A DNA stretch of 64,000 nt from contig CAWCEN010000003.1 in assembly GCA_963794605.1 (NCBI GenBank), positions 1-64,000 of the forward strand, in the 5' to 3' direction. The notes under the pieces were generated by a model that saw only the letters and a list, made by a program, of their open reading frames with translations, was not told where the DNA came from and did not search any database. The stretch is from VAXT01 sp963794605 (GTDB taxonomy: Bacteria > Actinomycetota > Thermoleophilia > Gaiellales > Gaiellaceae). A program made the translations under genes and the position numbers. Shown here piece by piece: positions 11,998-19,830 of this stretch (its first letter is position 1; every line of letters starts with the position of its first letter).

Positions 11998-12169
11998 CGC
12001 GATCCGTGATGAACCGCCGACGAGATCACGGCGGACAAGGTGCTGTCCCTGCTCGGATCCTGACCCTCAATCGGCACGAATCGGGCTCCTACGGGAGCCC
12101 CTTTCGTCGCCCTGGTGTGGCCTGGGTGAGGCCCAGCAAACAGAAACGGGCCGCTATCCCGCATGGCTA

Positions 12170-12250
12170 CACGATGCTTGTACTAGCTCGTGTAGTCCTC
12201 CACGGCTCGGAGCGTAGCCGAATCACTCTTTCCTCCTTGGTCATCCCTGC
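12170..12250 (-). pseudogene. Degraded copy of part of the 6226-6495 gene
   Basis: On the minus strand the sequence reads S-A-T-L-R-A-V-E-D-Y-T-S, then TAG, then Y-K, matching SATLRPVEDYTSKYK of the gene at 6226-6495. The stop and lack of flanking coding sequence show a remnant. A CCGCATGGCTA motif lies just upstream. Confidence 0.65.
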
Positions 12251-12258
12251 GCTAGTCT

Positions 12259-12825
12259 TTGCCTCTCCTGCGGCGGCCGCCCCGAAGGCTGATCGCAGTG
12301 ATCCTTCTTCTCATCGGTTTGCTCGTTCTCGCCGGAGTGGCGCTGCTAGTGCTCGACGGCAAGCGTGCAGCGGCGTGGCGCACCCTTGAGAACGAGCGCG
12401 AGTCGAAAGCGAGGGAGCGCGAGGAGATCGTCTTCTACCTCGAGATGGCTCGCGCACTCGCAACAGGAGGGAAGGTGTACGTCGTCGAGGCGGGCGACGC
12501 ACTTGCTCATGAGACCTACTGGCGGCGGCACACCTTCTTCCTGAACCGCGACGAGGCCGAGACTTACGCCGAATCGATGTCTCTCTGGGGTGGTCAGCTT
12601 TTGGCGCCGTTCACGCGAGTTCGCGAGATCACGCCGGATGACCTTCCACCAACGCCGTATCGTGTGCGCCCGTTGAAGGGCCAGGAACACTCCGAGCGCT
12701 ACGCGACCGACAGCCCCGAGCGCGATCCGGCGCGACCCGGTAGCGGAGAAGCGCTCGAGGGCGCCCGAGAGCCCGACCCGGCCTCGAGGCGCTCGGGTGC
12801 TCGAGCTCGCGTCGGAGTGCACTAA
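12259..12825 (+). CDS. Membrane-anchored hypothetical protein
   Basis: 188 aa from TTG 12259. The basic N-terminus LRRPPRR is followed by one transmembrane helix (LIAVILLLIGLLVLAGVALLVL, about residues 11-32), a charged coiled-coil-like segment (RTLENERESKAREREEI) and a soluble domain containing ALAHETYWRRHTFFLNRDEAETY. The C-terminal 45 residues are low-complexity. No family recognised. The TTG start is uncertain, but there is little room upstream. Confidence 0.55.
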   Translation: MPLLRRPPRRLIAVILLLIGLLVLAGVALLVLDGKRAAAWRTLENERESKAREREEIVFYLEMARALATGGKVYVVEAGDALAHETYWRRHTFFLNRDEAETYAESMSLWGGQLLAPFTRVREITPDDLPPTPYRVRPLKGQEHSERYATDSPERDPARPGSGEALEGAREPDPASRRSGARARVGVH

Positions 12826-12842
12826 GTCTTCGGGAAGCGAAA

Positions 12843-13361
12843 TCAGGGCTTCGTCAGGAGCTCGCCGTTCTCGAGCGAGCACGTCCAGATCGTGCAGTGC
12901 TCGACGACGGGCAACGGCTCTCCGAGCACGGCTTGCTGCACACGCCTGAGCGAGCCGCCGTGGCTGACGACGAGCACACGTCCGTGCGGATGCCGGGCTG
13001 CGACCCCACGCAAAGCTTGCGTCACTCGTTCCGAATGCTGCTCGTACGTCTCGCCGTCCCACGGGCGGCCGTCGATCTGTGCTTTCGTGAGCCCCTGCCA
13101 CGAGCCGACGTCGATCTCGCGGAGCCCGGGCTCGTGCTCGACGGGGAGCCCGAGGCGCGCGCCGACGATCTCGGCCGTCTCCGAGGCGCGGCGCAGATCG
13201 CTCGAGTAGACGGCGTCGATCGGCTCTCCGGCGAGGCTCCGCGCAAGCTCTTCCGCCTGCGCCCGGCCGGTCTCGTTCAGCGGCGGATCCGCGTGACCCT
13301 GGTACCGCTCCTCGCGGTTCCACTCGGTCTCGCCGTGGCGTGCGATGAGGAGCGTCGTCAC
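12843..13361 (-). CDS. Histidine phosphatase (phosphoglycerate mutase-like)
   Basis: 172 aa. The catalytic RHG motif is at 8-10 (phospho-accepting His9), with Arg57/58 in SSDLRRASETA, acid catalyst Glu82 in REIDVGSW and the second His134 in VVSHGG. All pocket residues of the two-histidine family are present. Members act on phosphoglycerate, alpha-ribazole phosphate or other phosphomonoesters; nothing nearby points to one substrate. It is divergently arranged with the SDR gene, 20 bp apart. Confidence 0.9.
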   Translation of the reverse strand: MTTLLIARHGETEWNREERYQGHADPPLNETGRAQAEELARSLAGEPIDAVYSSDLRRASETAEIVGARLGLPVEHEPGLREIDVGSWQGLTKAQIDGRPWDGETYEQHSERVTQALRGVAARHPHGRVLVVSHGGSLRRVQQAVLGEPLPVVEHCTIWTCSLENGELLTKP

Positions 13362-13381
13362 TGGCTGTACGCTAGCCGCCC

Positions 13382-14143
13382 GTGGATCTCGGGCTTCGCG
13401 ATCGCGTTTGCGTCGTCACCGGCTCGACGGGCGGGATCGGCCGCGCGGTCGCGGGGATGCTCGTCGATGAGGGCGCGCGGGTCGTCACGAACGGCCGCAG
13501 CGAGGCGCCCGGCGTCGGCGAGGCGCTCCATGTCGCAGGCGACCTCGCGGATCCTCATGCGCCCGCGGAGCTCATCCGCAGGGCCGGCGAGCTCGGGCCG
13601 GTCGACTGCCTCGTGAACAACGTCGGGCTCGCCTACCAGATCGACTTCGACGCGCTCACGGACGCCCAATGGGACGAGATGTGGCAGGTGAACGTGATGA
13701 GCTACGTGCGATCGATCCGGGCGGCGCTGCCCGAGATGCGCGGGCGGGGCGGGGTGATCGTGAACGTCTCATCGACCGCTGGGAAGCGGCCCTCGACGTC
13801 GATGCCGAACTACACGGTGACGAAGGCAGCGGTGCTGTCGCTCTCGCGCCTCGTCGCCGACCTCTATGCGAAGGACGGCATTCGCTGCAACGCGGTCACT
13901 CCGGGGCCGACTGCGACGGCTGCCTGGCTCGCGAGGGGTGGTCTCGCCGACCAGCAGGCGGAGCGGACCGGGAAGTCGCGCGACGAGGTGCTGGACGCCG
14001 TTGCCGGCGGTCGGCCGCTCGGGCGGCTCGCACAGGCGGACGAGATCGCCGCGGTAATCGTCTTCCTGTGCTCGGACCGCGCCAGTTATGTGACAGGTTC
14101 CGCGTGGAGCGCCGACGGCGGAACGGTCCCGATCATCGTTTGA
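13382..14143 (+). CDS. Short-chain dehydrogenase/reductase
   Basis: 253 aa from GTG 13382. The NAD(P)-binding TGSTGGIG is at 13-20, NNVG at about 79-82, catalytic Ser130-131, and YxxxK as Tyr144-Lys148. The C-terminal 'GSAWSADGGTVP' matches classical FabG-like SDRs. This is a Rossmann-fold oxidoreductase; the substrate cannot be told from sequence. No strong ribosome binding site is visible before the GTG, so it may be leaderless. Confidence 0.92.
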   Translation: MDLGLRDRVCVVTGSTGGIGRAVAGMLVDEGARVVTNGRSEAPGVGEALHVAGDLADPHAPAELIRRAGELGPVDCLVNNVGLAYQIDFDALTDAQWDEMWQVNVMSYVRSIRAALPEMRGRGGVIVNVSSTAGKRPSTSMPNYTVTKAAVLSLSRLVADLYAKDGIRCNAVTPGPTATAAWLARGGLADQQAERTGKSRDEVLDAVAGGRPLGRLAQADEIAAVIVFLCSDRASYVTGSAWSADGGTVPIIV

Positions 14144-14187
14144 ACTGAGCCCCTCCCAGCGGCCGCTTCGAGCACTACGCTTGGCCC

Positions 14188-15141
14188 ATGCCCGAGCTAG
14201 CCGGACGGACAGCGGACGCCTTCGAGGCGCGCGTTCGCCAGCACGAGGACGGATGGCTCTCGCCGCTAGCGATCCGCTCGTACGAGACCCGCGGGCGCGC
14301 GCGCGAGGAGGACGAATGCCGCCTGCGCACGCCGTTCCAGCGCGACCGCGACCGGATTTTGCACTCGAAGCCGTTCCGTCGCCTGAAGGGCAAGACGCAG
14401 GTCTTCATCGACCCCGCCGGCGACCACTTCCGAACGCGGATGACGCACACGCTCGAGACGACCGGGATCGCGCGCGGCGTCGCGCGTGCGCTGCGCCTGA
14501 ACGAGGACCTGACCGAGGCGATCGGTCTCGGACACGACATGGGGCACACGCCGTTCGGGCACGCGGGCGAGGAGGCGCTCGACGCGTGCCTGCGCGAGCG
14601 TTTCGGGACCGGCTTCCGCCACAACGAGCAGTCGCTGCGCATCGCGGAAGAGCTCAACCTCACCTGGGAGGTGCGCGACGGGATCCTCAAGCACACGGGC
14701 GAGGTCGAGCCCGAGACGCACGAGGGCAGCATCGTCCGCATCGTCGACCGCGTGGCGTACATCAACCACGACATCGACGACGCGATCCGCCACGGGATCC
14801 TCGCCGCCGAAGACCTGCCGCAAGACGAGGTTGCGCTGCTCGGGCCCAGCGGATCGAAGCGGATCGACACGCTCGTCCACGACCTCGTCGAGTCGTCGGA
14901 CGCGGCCGGCGACATCGTCCAGGGCGAGGAGGTCGGCGCGGCGATGCTCTCGCTCCGTAGCTTCATGTTCGAGCAGGTCTATCTCGGGCCGCAGACGAGG
15001 CAGGAGCACGCGCGGGCTGGGGCAACGGTGGCGCGAATCTTCGAGCACCTCGTCGAGCGGGGTGACTCGCCGGGCGAGATCGTGGACTATCTGTCGGGCA
15101 TGACCGACCGCTTCGCGCTGGAGTACGCGGCCGCCCTCTAG
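14188..15141 (+). CDS. dgt: Deoxyguanosinetriphosphate triphosphohydrolase-like protein
   Basis: 317 aa. HD-domain metal ligands are His87 (TRMTHTLET), His116-Asp117 (GLGHDMGHTPFGH) and a later Asp in RIVDRVAYINHD. The N-terminal 'RTPFQRDRDRILHSKPFRRL' is diagnostic of the Dgt family, which hydrolyses dNTPs to nucleoside and triphosphate. Its stop overlaps the GTG of dnaG by one base (TAGTG), an arrangement that couples nucleotide-pool control to the replicative primase and is common in Actinomycetota. Confidence 0.95.
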   Translation: MPELAGRTADAFEARVRQHEDGWLSPLAIRSYETRGRAREEDECRLRTPFQRDRDRILHSKPFRRLKGKTQVFIDPAGDHFRTRMTHTLETTGIARGVARALRLNEDLTEAIGLGHDMGHTPFGHAGEEALDACLRERFGTGFRHNEQSLRIAEELNLTWEVRDGILKHTGEVEPETHEGSIVRIVDRVAYINHDIDDAIRHGILAAEDLPQDEVALLGPSGSKRIDTLVHDLVESSDAAGDIVQGEEVGAAMLSLRSFMFEQVYLGPQTRQEHARAGATVARIFEHLVERGDSPGEIVDYLSGMTDRFALEYAAAL

Positions 15142-16772
15142 TGGCGCGCATCAAGGACACCTCGGTCGACGCGGTCAAGAGCGCGGCCAACATCGTCGAC
15201 CTCGTCGAGGCACGCACGCGTCTGCGCAAGGTCGGCGCCCGCTACACGGGGCTCTGTCCGTTCCACCAGGAGAAGACGCCCTCGTTCTCCGTCTCGCCCG
15301 ATCGCGGGACGTACTACTGCTTCGGCTGCCAGGCCGGCGGTGACTCGATCTCGTTCGTGCGCGAGACCGAGAGCCTCGACTTCGTGGGGGCGATCGAGTG
15401 GCTTGCCGACCGCTTCAACGTCGAGCTCGAGTACGAGGAGTCGTCGCCGGAGGCCGATGCGCAGCGCAAGCGCAAAGAGCGGCTCTACTCGCTTCTCGAC
15501 CAGGCGGCGACGTACTACGAAAAGACCCTGTGGGCCGACTCCGGCAAGCCCGTTCAGGAATACCTTGCGTCACGGGGACTGGGGGAGGAGGTTTGTCGCG
15601 AGTTCCGGCTCGGCCTCTCGCCAGCGGGTGCGACGCTGTCCAAGAAGGCGCGCGAGAAGGGCTTCACCAATGATGAACTCGCAGGAGCGGGGCTCGTCAC
15701 GCGGCGCGGGAGCGACTACTTCCAGCGGCGGCTGATGTTCCCGCTCGCGGACGCACGCAGCCGAATCGTCGGCTTCCAGGCGCGCAAGCTGCACGAGGAC
15801 GATCCGCTGCGCGGGAAGTACGTCAACTCGCCCGAGGGCGATCTTTTTCACAAGTCGCACGTCCTATACGGGCTCCACCTGGCGCGTGGGGCGGTGACGA
15901 AAGAGGACCGGGCGCTCGTCGTCGAGGGGAACACGGACGTGATCGCCTTGCGGCAGGCGGAGCTGCATCCGGTGGTCGCCTCGATGGGGACGGCGCTCAC
16001 CGAGCACCAGCTGCGCGAGCTCAAGCGCCTGACGCAGCGGCTCTTCCTCTGCTTCGACTCGGACGCGGCCGGGGAGGAGGCGACGCTGCGCGGGATGGAA
16101 CTGGCGGTTTCTCAGGGATTCGAGGTTAGGGTCGTCGCGCTTCCGCGGGGCAAGGATCCGGCAGACGACCCGGCCGGCTTCGAGGAGCGGCTCGGGGCAG
16201 CCGAGCCGTACGCCGTCCATCGCGTCCGGCTCGAGCTCGATCGCGCGCGGGACAAGCAGCACGCGTACCTGCGCGTCCAGGACATCCTGAACGGGATCCC
16301 GGAGTCGCCCGAGCGGCACGATGCGTGGCGGCTCGCGAACGACCGACTCGGGCTGACCGTGCAGTTGCGCGCGGCTGGGAGCGGGGCGACGGGAGCGGCA
16401 GCGTCGCCGAGGCTGATCGACGCGGGGGAGCGGCTCGAGCGCGAGGCTCTCGCGGGATGTATCGCGCACGCGGATCTCATCCCCGTCCTCGCCGAGATGA
16501 GTGCCGATCACTTCGACAACGAGCTTCATCAGCGACTGCGAGCGCATCTCGTCGACGGCGGCGAGGAGGAGGCCGACCTGGTTCCGCTGATCGCCGAGCT
16601 CGACGCGCGCGCTGCGGCGGAGGCGATCGACGAAGCGACCGGCAAGGAGCTACTGCTCCGCCTGCGAGAACGTCACCTCCGCCGGGAGCTCGCCGACGCT
16701 GATCTGGAGCAGACGAAAGAGATCCAGGAGCAGTTGGCGAAGGTCCGCGAGGCCGTCCAAGCCCTCGCGTGA
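15141..16772 (+). CDS. dnaG: DNA primase DnaG
   Basis: 543 aa from a GTG that shares a base with the dgt stop. The CHC2 zinc finger is Cys39, His42, Cys60 and Cys63. The Toprim catalytic domain has Glu262 in VVEGNTD and Asp306/Asp308 in CFDSDAAGEEA. The C-terminal 150 aa should contain the helicase-binding domain. Slightly shorter than E. coli DnaG (581 aa). It makes RNA primers for lagging-strand synthesis. The reading frame is intact, unlike several neighbours. Confidence 0.97.
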   Translation: MARIKDTSVDAVKSAANIVDLVEARTRLRKVGARYTGLCPFHQEKTPSFSVSPDRGTYYCFGCQAGGDSISFVRETESLDFVGAIEWLADRFNVELEYEESSPEADAQRKRKERLYSLLDQAATYYEKTLWADSGKPVQEYLASRGLGEEVCREFRLGLSPAGATLSKKAREKGFTNDELAGAGLVTRRGSDYFQRRLMFPLADARSRIVGFQARKLHEDDPLRGKYVNSPEGDLFHKSHVLYGLHLARGAVTKEDRALVVEGNTDVIALRQAELHPVVASMGTALTEHQLRELKRLTQRLFLCFDSDAAGEEATLRGMELAVSQGFEVRVVALPRGKDPADDPAGFEERLGAAEPYAVHRVRLELDRARDKQHAYLRVQDILNGIPESPERHDAWRLANDRLGLTVQLRAAGSGATGAAASPRLIDAGERLEREALAGCIAHADLIPVLAEMSADHFDNELHQRLRAHLVDGGEEEADLVPLIAELDARAAAEAIDEATGKELLLRLRERHLRRELADADLEQTKEIQEQLAKVREAVQALA

Positions 16773-16805
16773 CCGACGCTACAATTCGCGACCGCTGAGC
16801 ACCGA

Positions 16806-16880
<75 letters not shown>

Positions 16881-16965
16881 GCGCCTTTCGCAACCATGCG
16901 CGATCCGCATGGTTATGTGGGACGACTCGTGGCGATTGGAGCGATCTAGGCCAAAATCGCGACCT

Positions 16966-16981
16966 GGTGCTACCCGGTGCT
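16966..16981 (+). repeat. Putative integrase arm-type site, left
   Basis: GGTGCTACCCGGTGCT, a short direct repeat of GGTGCT, is found 86 bp inside the left att core. A near-identical sequence (GGTGCTACCCCCGGTGCT, 39466-39483) lies 45 bp inside the right core in the same orientation. Confidence 0.55.
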
Positions 16982-17002
16982 CCCCGGAGATTTCCAGTCA
17001 AA

Positions 17003-17040
17003 GGGGCGCGGGCCGAAGGCCGCGGCCCTGCCCACGCCCG
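17003..17040 (+). repeat. GC-rich hairpin repeat, copy 1
   Basis: One of at least four copies of a 30-37 bp imperfect palindrome built on GAAGGCCGCGGCCCT between CGCGGG/CGTGGG and CCCACGC. Others are at 18084-18120, 21187-21223 and 21734-21777, with a degraded one near 22071. The RNA would form a long stem without a T tract. Confidence 0.75.
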
Positions 17041-17131
17041 TTGCTCGTGTGAGCGCGCCGAGCGTAGGACGCCGACGCCGGCGCGACAAGATGGCCGTTC
17101 GGGACAGGGCTGCGAGTGAGAGGATCAGGCG

Positions 17132-17524
17132 GTGAAGCGAGCCCTCGTCGCCTGCGCCGCCGGCCTCGTTCTTGCTGGCTGCGGCGGGACGACCACTCGC
17201 ACCGTGACGGTCGCGAGCGAGACCCGAACGGAGACGACTACTCGCACCGTTACGGTCACTCAGACACAGGCGAGGCCCGCACCGAAGCCGAAGGCGGGCG
17301 GACTCCACTTCGCTGGCAACGGAAGCAAGGATCTTCCGCCGTTCCGTGTTGCTCACGCCTCGACGCTCTACTGGCGAGCGAAGGGCAACTACTTCTACGT
17401 CGGCGATCGCGGAGGGGACATCACCATCCTTTCCAAGGCCGCGCATGGCCAGACCTTCGTTCGAGCCGGGAGGCACCAGCTCGCGGTCGGCGCTGTCGAC
17501 GAGTGGACGATCACAATCCGCTGA
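17132..17524 (+). CDS. Hypothetical lipoprotein
   Basis: 130 aa from GTG 17132, with AGTGAGAGGATCAGG upstream as a modest ribosome binding site. Lipobox LAGC (Cys17) is followed by a Thr-rich linker with repeats of TRTVTV and ending in KPKAG (about residue 50). The small beta domain (GNGSKDLPPFRVAHASTLYWRAKGNYFYV..GGDITI) resembles extracytoplasmic beta-sandwich modules of unknown role. It lies between two repeat blocks that recur at 21789-21915 without this gene. Confidence 0.7.
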   Translation: MKRALVACAAGLVLAGCGGTTTRTVTVASETRTETTTRTVTVTQTQARPAPKPKAGGLHFAGNGSKDLPPFRVAHASTLYWRAKGNYFYVGDRGGDITILSKAAHGQTFVRAGRHQLAVGAVDEWTITIR

Positions 17525-17546
17525 GTCGAACTCGGAGACGGCCGCC

Positions 17547-17597
17547 AGACGCCACCAGTTGCCTCAGGAGGCGACGAGCGCCTCTGGCCCGATACCT
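17547..17597. repeat. Direct repeat, copy of 21864-21915
   Basis: About 50 bp sharing CAGTTGCCT, GAGGCGACGA and TGGCCCGATACC with 21864-21915. Together with the related pair 17055-17107 / 21789-21838 it brackets the lipoprotein gene on the left; on the right the same blocks lie together with no gene between them. Confidence 0.65.
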
Positions 17598-17658
17598 GAG
17601 CCGTCCCGGCGTCTACGGGGCTGACAACGGTGTTTCCGGTGCTGCCCTTATGGAAATC

Positions 17659-17683
17659 GCGCCGGTAGGAATTGAACCTGCGG
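17659..17683 (-). tRNA. Possible tRNA 3'-end remnant (T-arm only)
   Basis: On the minus strand, GCAGGTTCAATTCCTACCGGCGCG has a T-loop (TTCAATT) with an imperfect T-stem and an acceptor-like 3' strand. No D-arm or anticodon arm can be folded upstream. It is probably a fossil attachment site or gene fragment, not a working tRNA. Confidence 0.35.
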
Positions 17684-17712
17684 AACATTCCCGCCAGGGG
17701 TGGTGAACCGCT

Positions 17713-18039
17713 CTAGCCTGACTCCCCCTCGGCGATGTCCTCGGCCTCGCCGAACTTGTCGACTACGAGGTAGCCAGCCCGTTCTTCGACGACTTTCTCG
17801 ATCTCGGTGCTCTCATGTCCCCGAAGGACTACGAAACGGTCGGCCTGTGAGTGAACGCCGTCGTAGTCCGCGATCGTCAAGGTGATCACGCCGCCACACT
17901 CCTGCCGTCCGCACTCGCAGAGGACTTCGATCAGCTGGTCGGGTCCAGCGCCTTCCTCTTTGTCGGCCTGCTCGAGTTGGCGGTTGGCCGCCCGAAACGC
18001 CGTCTCGTTCTTGGCAATCCGCTCATCTCGCTCGTCCAT
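17713..18039 (-). CDS. Conserved small Cys-motif protein (zinc ribbon-like)
   Basis: 108 aa. A helical N-terminus (DERIAKNETAFRAANRQLEQA) leads to CECGRQECGGVITLTIADYDGVHSQADRFVVLRGHE, then an acidic tail. The CxC-x4-C cluster followed by 'L(T)xxxYxxVRxxxxxFxVxPGH' is a pattern I recognise from unnamed small proteins frequent in Thermoleophilia and other Actinomycetota; the cysteines probably bind zinc. Function unknown. Confidence 0.78.
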   Translation of the reverse strand: MDERDERIAKNETAFRAANRQLEQADKEEGAGPDQLIEVLCECGRQECGGVITLTIADYDGVHSQADRFVVLRGHESTEIEKVVEERAGYLVVDKFGEAEDIAEGESG

Positions 18040-18083
18040 GCGGCCGAGTCTACGCCGGGGTTACGCCTCTGCGCTAAGACCTA

Positions 18084-18120
18084 GGGCGTGGGTCTAAGGC
18101 CGCGGCCCTTCCCACGCCCC
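18084..18120 (+). repeat. GC-rich hairpin repeat, copy 2
   Basis: GGGCGTGGG and CCCACGCCC arms flank AAGGCCGCGGCCCTT, so nearly the whole unit is one stem. It lies 45 bp upstream of the start of the divergent Cys-motif gene. Confidence 0.75.
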
Positions 18121-18149
18121 CAGCTCGAGCTCGGTTCACGCTACGCCGC

Positions 18150-18260
18150 GAGCCCGCCGCGGCTAGACGCTGTTTCGGCCATGGCCCGCAAGGTCGCCCT
18201 CGCCTCCTCGATCGTGACTGCGGGTGTTCCTCGAGGAACCTCAGGAGCGACCGGGCCGCG
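18150..18260 (-). pseudogene. Internally deleted copy of the 7969-8226 gene
   Basis: GCTAGACGCTGTTTCGGCCAT plus GCCCGCAAGGTC and CTCCTCGATCGT are shared with about 8005-8110, but about 60 bp of the middle is missing and the frame is broken. It is a remnant inside the element of a gene whose fuller copy lies outside it. Confidence 0.55.
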
Positions 18261-18387
18261 TCGCGTTGACAGGGGTTGTGTCAAGTGAGACGATCGCCGC
18301 CTGCGGCTCCGGACGTGTGAGAAAGGAGGGAGAGAGCAGGGGTAGCGATGGCGCGGTCAGGCCGCGCAGATAAAGAGGAGGGCAGCA

Positions 18388-18789
18388 ATGAGGAGGTTTC
18401 AGCTACTCGCGCTCTTCGTGGTTCTGACGGCGGTGTTGGGCGGTGCGAGCGTCGCGACTGCAGGCAATGGCGTGACGACGACACACTTCACGGCCGCATA
18501 CCAGAATGGTCCGTTCGGCTTCTTCACGTGTGACGGACAGCGGATCGTTAAGAGTGGGCCCAACGGGTTCGTCAAGGATTCGGAAACGTGCGCGGTCGAC
18601 GACCCGGTCGCGCCGAACGGGCACTTCACCTTCGACCCTGGTGATTGGTTTAGCGACTACGAAGCCTTCGTGAACCCAGGCGGCGGCTGCGAACGACCTA
18701 ATATCTCAGGCAGCACCGTCGTGGTTACCGCCAATGGGCGCATCTGGACCATAGAGGCCTACTACGACCCCAGCTTCACCTGTCTGTAG
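18388..18789 (+). CDS. Secreted hypothetical protein
   Basis: 133 aa. Signal peptide 1-25 ends ATAGN. The mature part is beta-rich and has four Cys, in FFTCDGQR, ETCAVDD, GGCERPN and the C-terminal FTCL, likely two disulfides. A ribosome binding site GAGGAGG lies at about 18368-18374. It is followed after 20 bp by another secreted protein gene and is probably co-transcribed. No family recognised. Confidence 0.7.
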   Translation: MRRFQLLALFVVLTAVLGGASVATAGNGVTTTHFTAAYQNGPFGFFTCDGQRIVKSGPNGFVKDSETCAVDDPVAPNGHFTFDPGDWFSDYEAFVNPGGGCERPNISGSTVVVTANGRIWTIEAYYDPSFTCL

Positions 18790-18809
18790 TCGAGGGAAAG
18801 GAGTTCGAG

Positions 18810-19355
18810 ATGCAGCACCGACTTCAGAGGCCGGCTCGCCACGACGGCGTGCGAGCGAGCGGCCGACGACGGCTCATCCTGGTGGTGATCACGGCGGCGG
18901 CGGCCTTCGCGGTGTTGGCGCCTGCGGCCGCGGGCGACCCGCCGGAGAGGGTCACCGGGACGGTCAGCAGCACTGCCGTGATGACCGACGTCTGTACCTT
19001 CCCAGTCGTCGTCGAGGCCAGCGGTGTCTTCACCGAACTTGACTTCCACGACCAGAGCGGTGCGCTGACGAGGATCGAAGGCCACCAGATCGAGCAGGAC
19101 ACGTTCAGCGCGAACGGGATCTCGATCACGGGCCTCCCGTACAACTTCAACTACCAGTTCCTCTTCGACAGCAACGGCGACCTCACCCACCTCTACGCCA
19201 CCGGACTCGTCGAACGGATCGTGCTTCCGGACCGGACGCTGTTCCTCTCGGCCGGACGAGTGGATTTCGTCGACCATCCGAACGCGCCGTTTCTGCTGAC
19301 GCCCGACCGTGGACGCTCCGGGAACGTGGAAGCGTTCTGCGCGGCGCTGTCGTAG
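18810..19355 (+). CDS. Secreted hypothetical protein
   Basis: 181 aa with GAAAGGAG (about 18795-18802) before the ATG. A long signal peptide with a basic n-region and hydrophobic core (about 23-41) ends AAAGD. The mature part is beta-rich, with Cys in VCTFPVVVEASG and EAFCAALS. The pattern 'CxFPV.V...G......F.DQSG.LTRI' recurs in unnamed actinobacterial secreted proteins. Function unknown. Confidence 0.7.
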   Translation: MQHRLQRPARHDGVRASGRRRLILVVITAAAAFAVLAPAAAGDPPERVTGTVSSTAVMTDVCTFPVVVEASGVFTELDFHDQSGALTRIEGHQIEQDTFSANGISITGLPYNFNYQFLFDSNGDLTHLYATGLVERIVLPDRTLFLSAGRVDFVDHPNAPFLLTPDRGRSGNVEAFCAALS

Positions 19356-19378
19356 CGGCGGGGCCATAGAAGAAACTG

Positions 19379-19425
19379 CAAGAGGGGGCGGCCCGCTCGG
19401 TGGTCGCCCTCTTGGCTTTCTTGCC
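19379..19425 (+). terminator. Terminator after the secreted-protein pair
   Basis: AAGAGGG(GG)C...GCCCTCTT hairpin (19380-19413) followed by GGCTTTCTTG. The loop contains GGCCCGCTCGGTGGTC. A related GGCGACCACC hairpin ends the gene at 22332-23009. Confidence 0.75.
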
Positions 19426-19539
19426 CCAGACGAGCGCCACGAGCGCCCCGGAGCGAGCCTCCTGGGCGCCCCACGCATCGTTCATGCCAGTCGGCTTCAC
19501 GATTCTCATTTTCTCGTCAGCCTTCCGCGGCCGTCTTCG

Positions 19540-19705
19540 TTTCCGGACTGGCGCATGCCGTTCGAGCGACGCGTCTTCCAAGTCACGGCGACGGTCACGC
19601 TCGTCCGCCCGGAAGACGACCGCGACCTGCACATCGTCCTGCGGGCGGGGCGTAAGTCCATGATCGCCGAGTCGCTACAGCGGCGATGCTCCACACGTGT
19701 CATAC
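19540..19705 (+). pseudogene. Fragment of a conserved hypothetical gene
   Basis: The frame reading RRVFQVTATVTLVRPEDDRDLHIVLRAGRKSMIAESLQRRC matches a motif I recognise from unnamed actinobacterial proteins ('ATVTLIxxEDDRDLHLVLRxGxxTMIAE.P..C'). Both ends run into unrelated sequence and there is no start, so it is a remnant of about 50 codons. Confidence 0.5.
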
Positions 19706-19830
19706 CGGGATGGCGATGGGCCGTCGGCAACGGCGCGGAGGGACCGCCTTCTACAACTTTTGCGATGTTCTACTAACTATCGCAATGTTTTAACGTCAAA
19801 TCGTCTGCCCACTAAAGGAACTGCGGCGGC

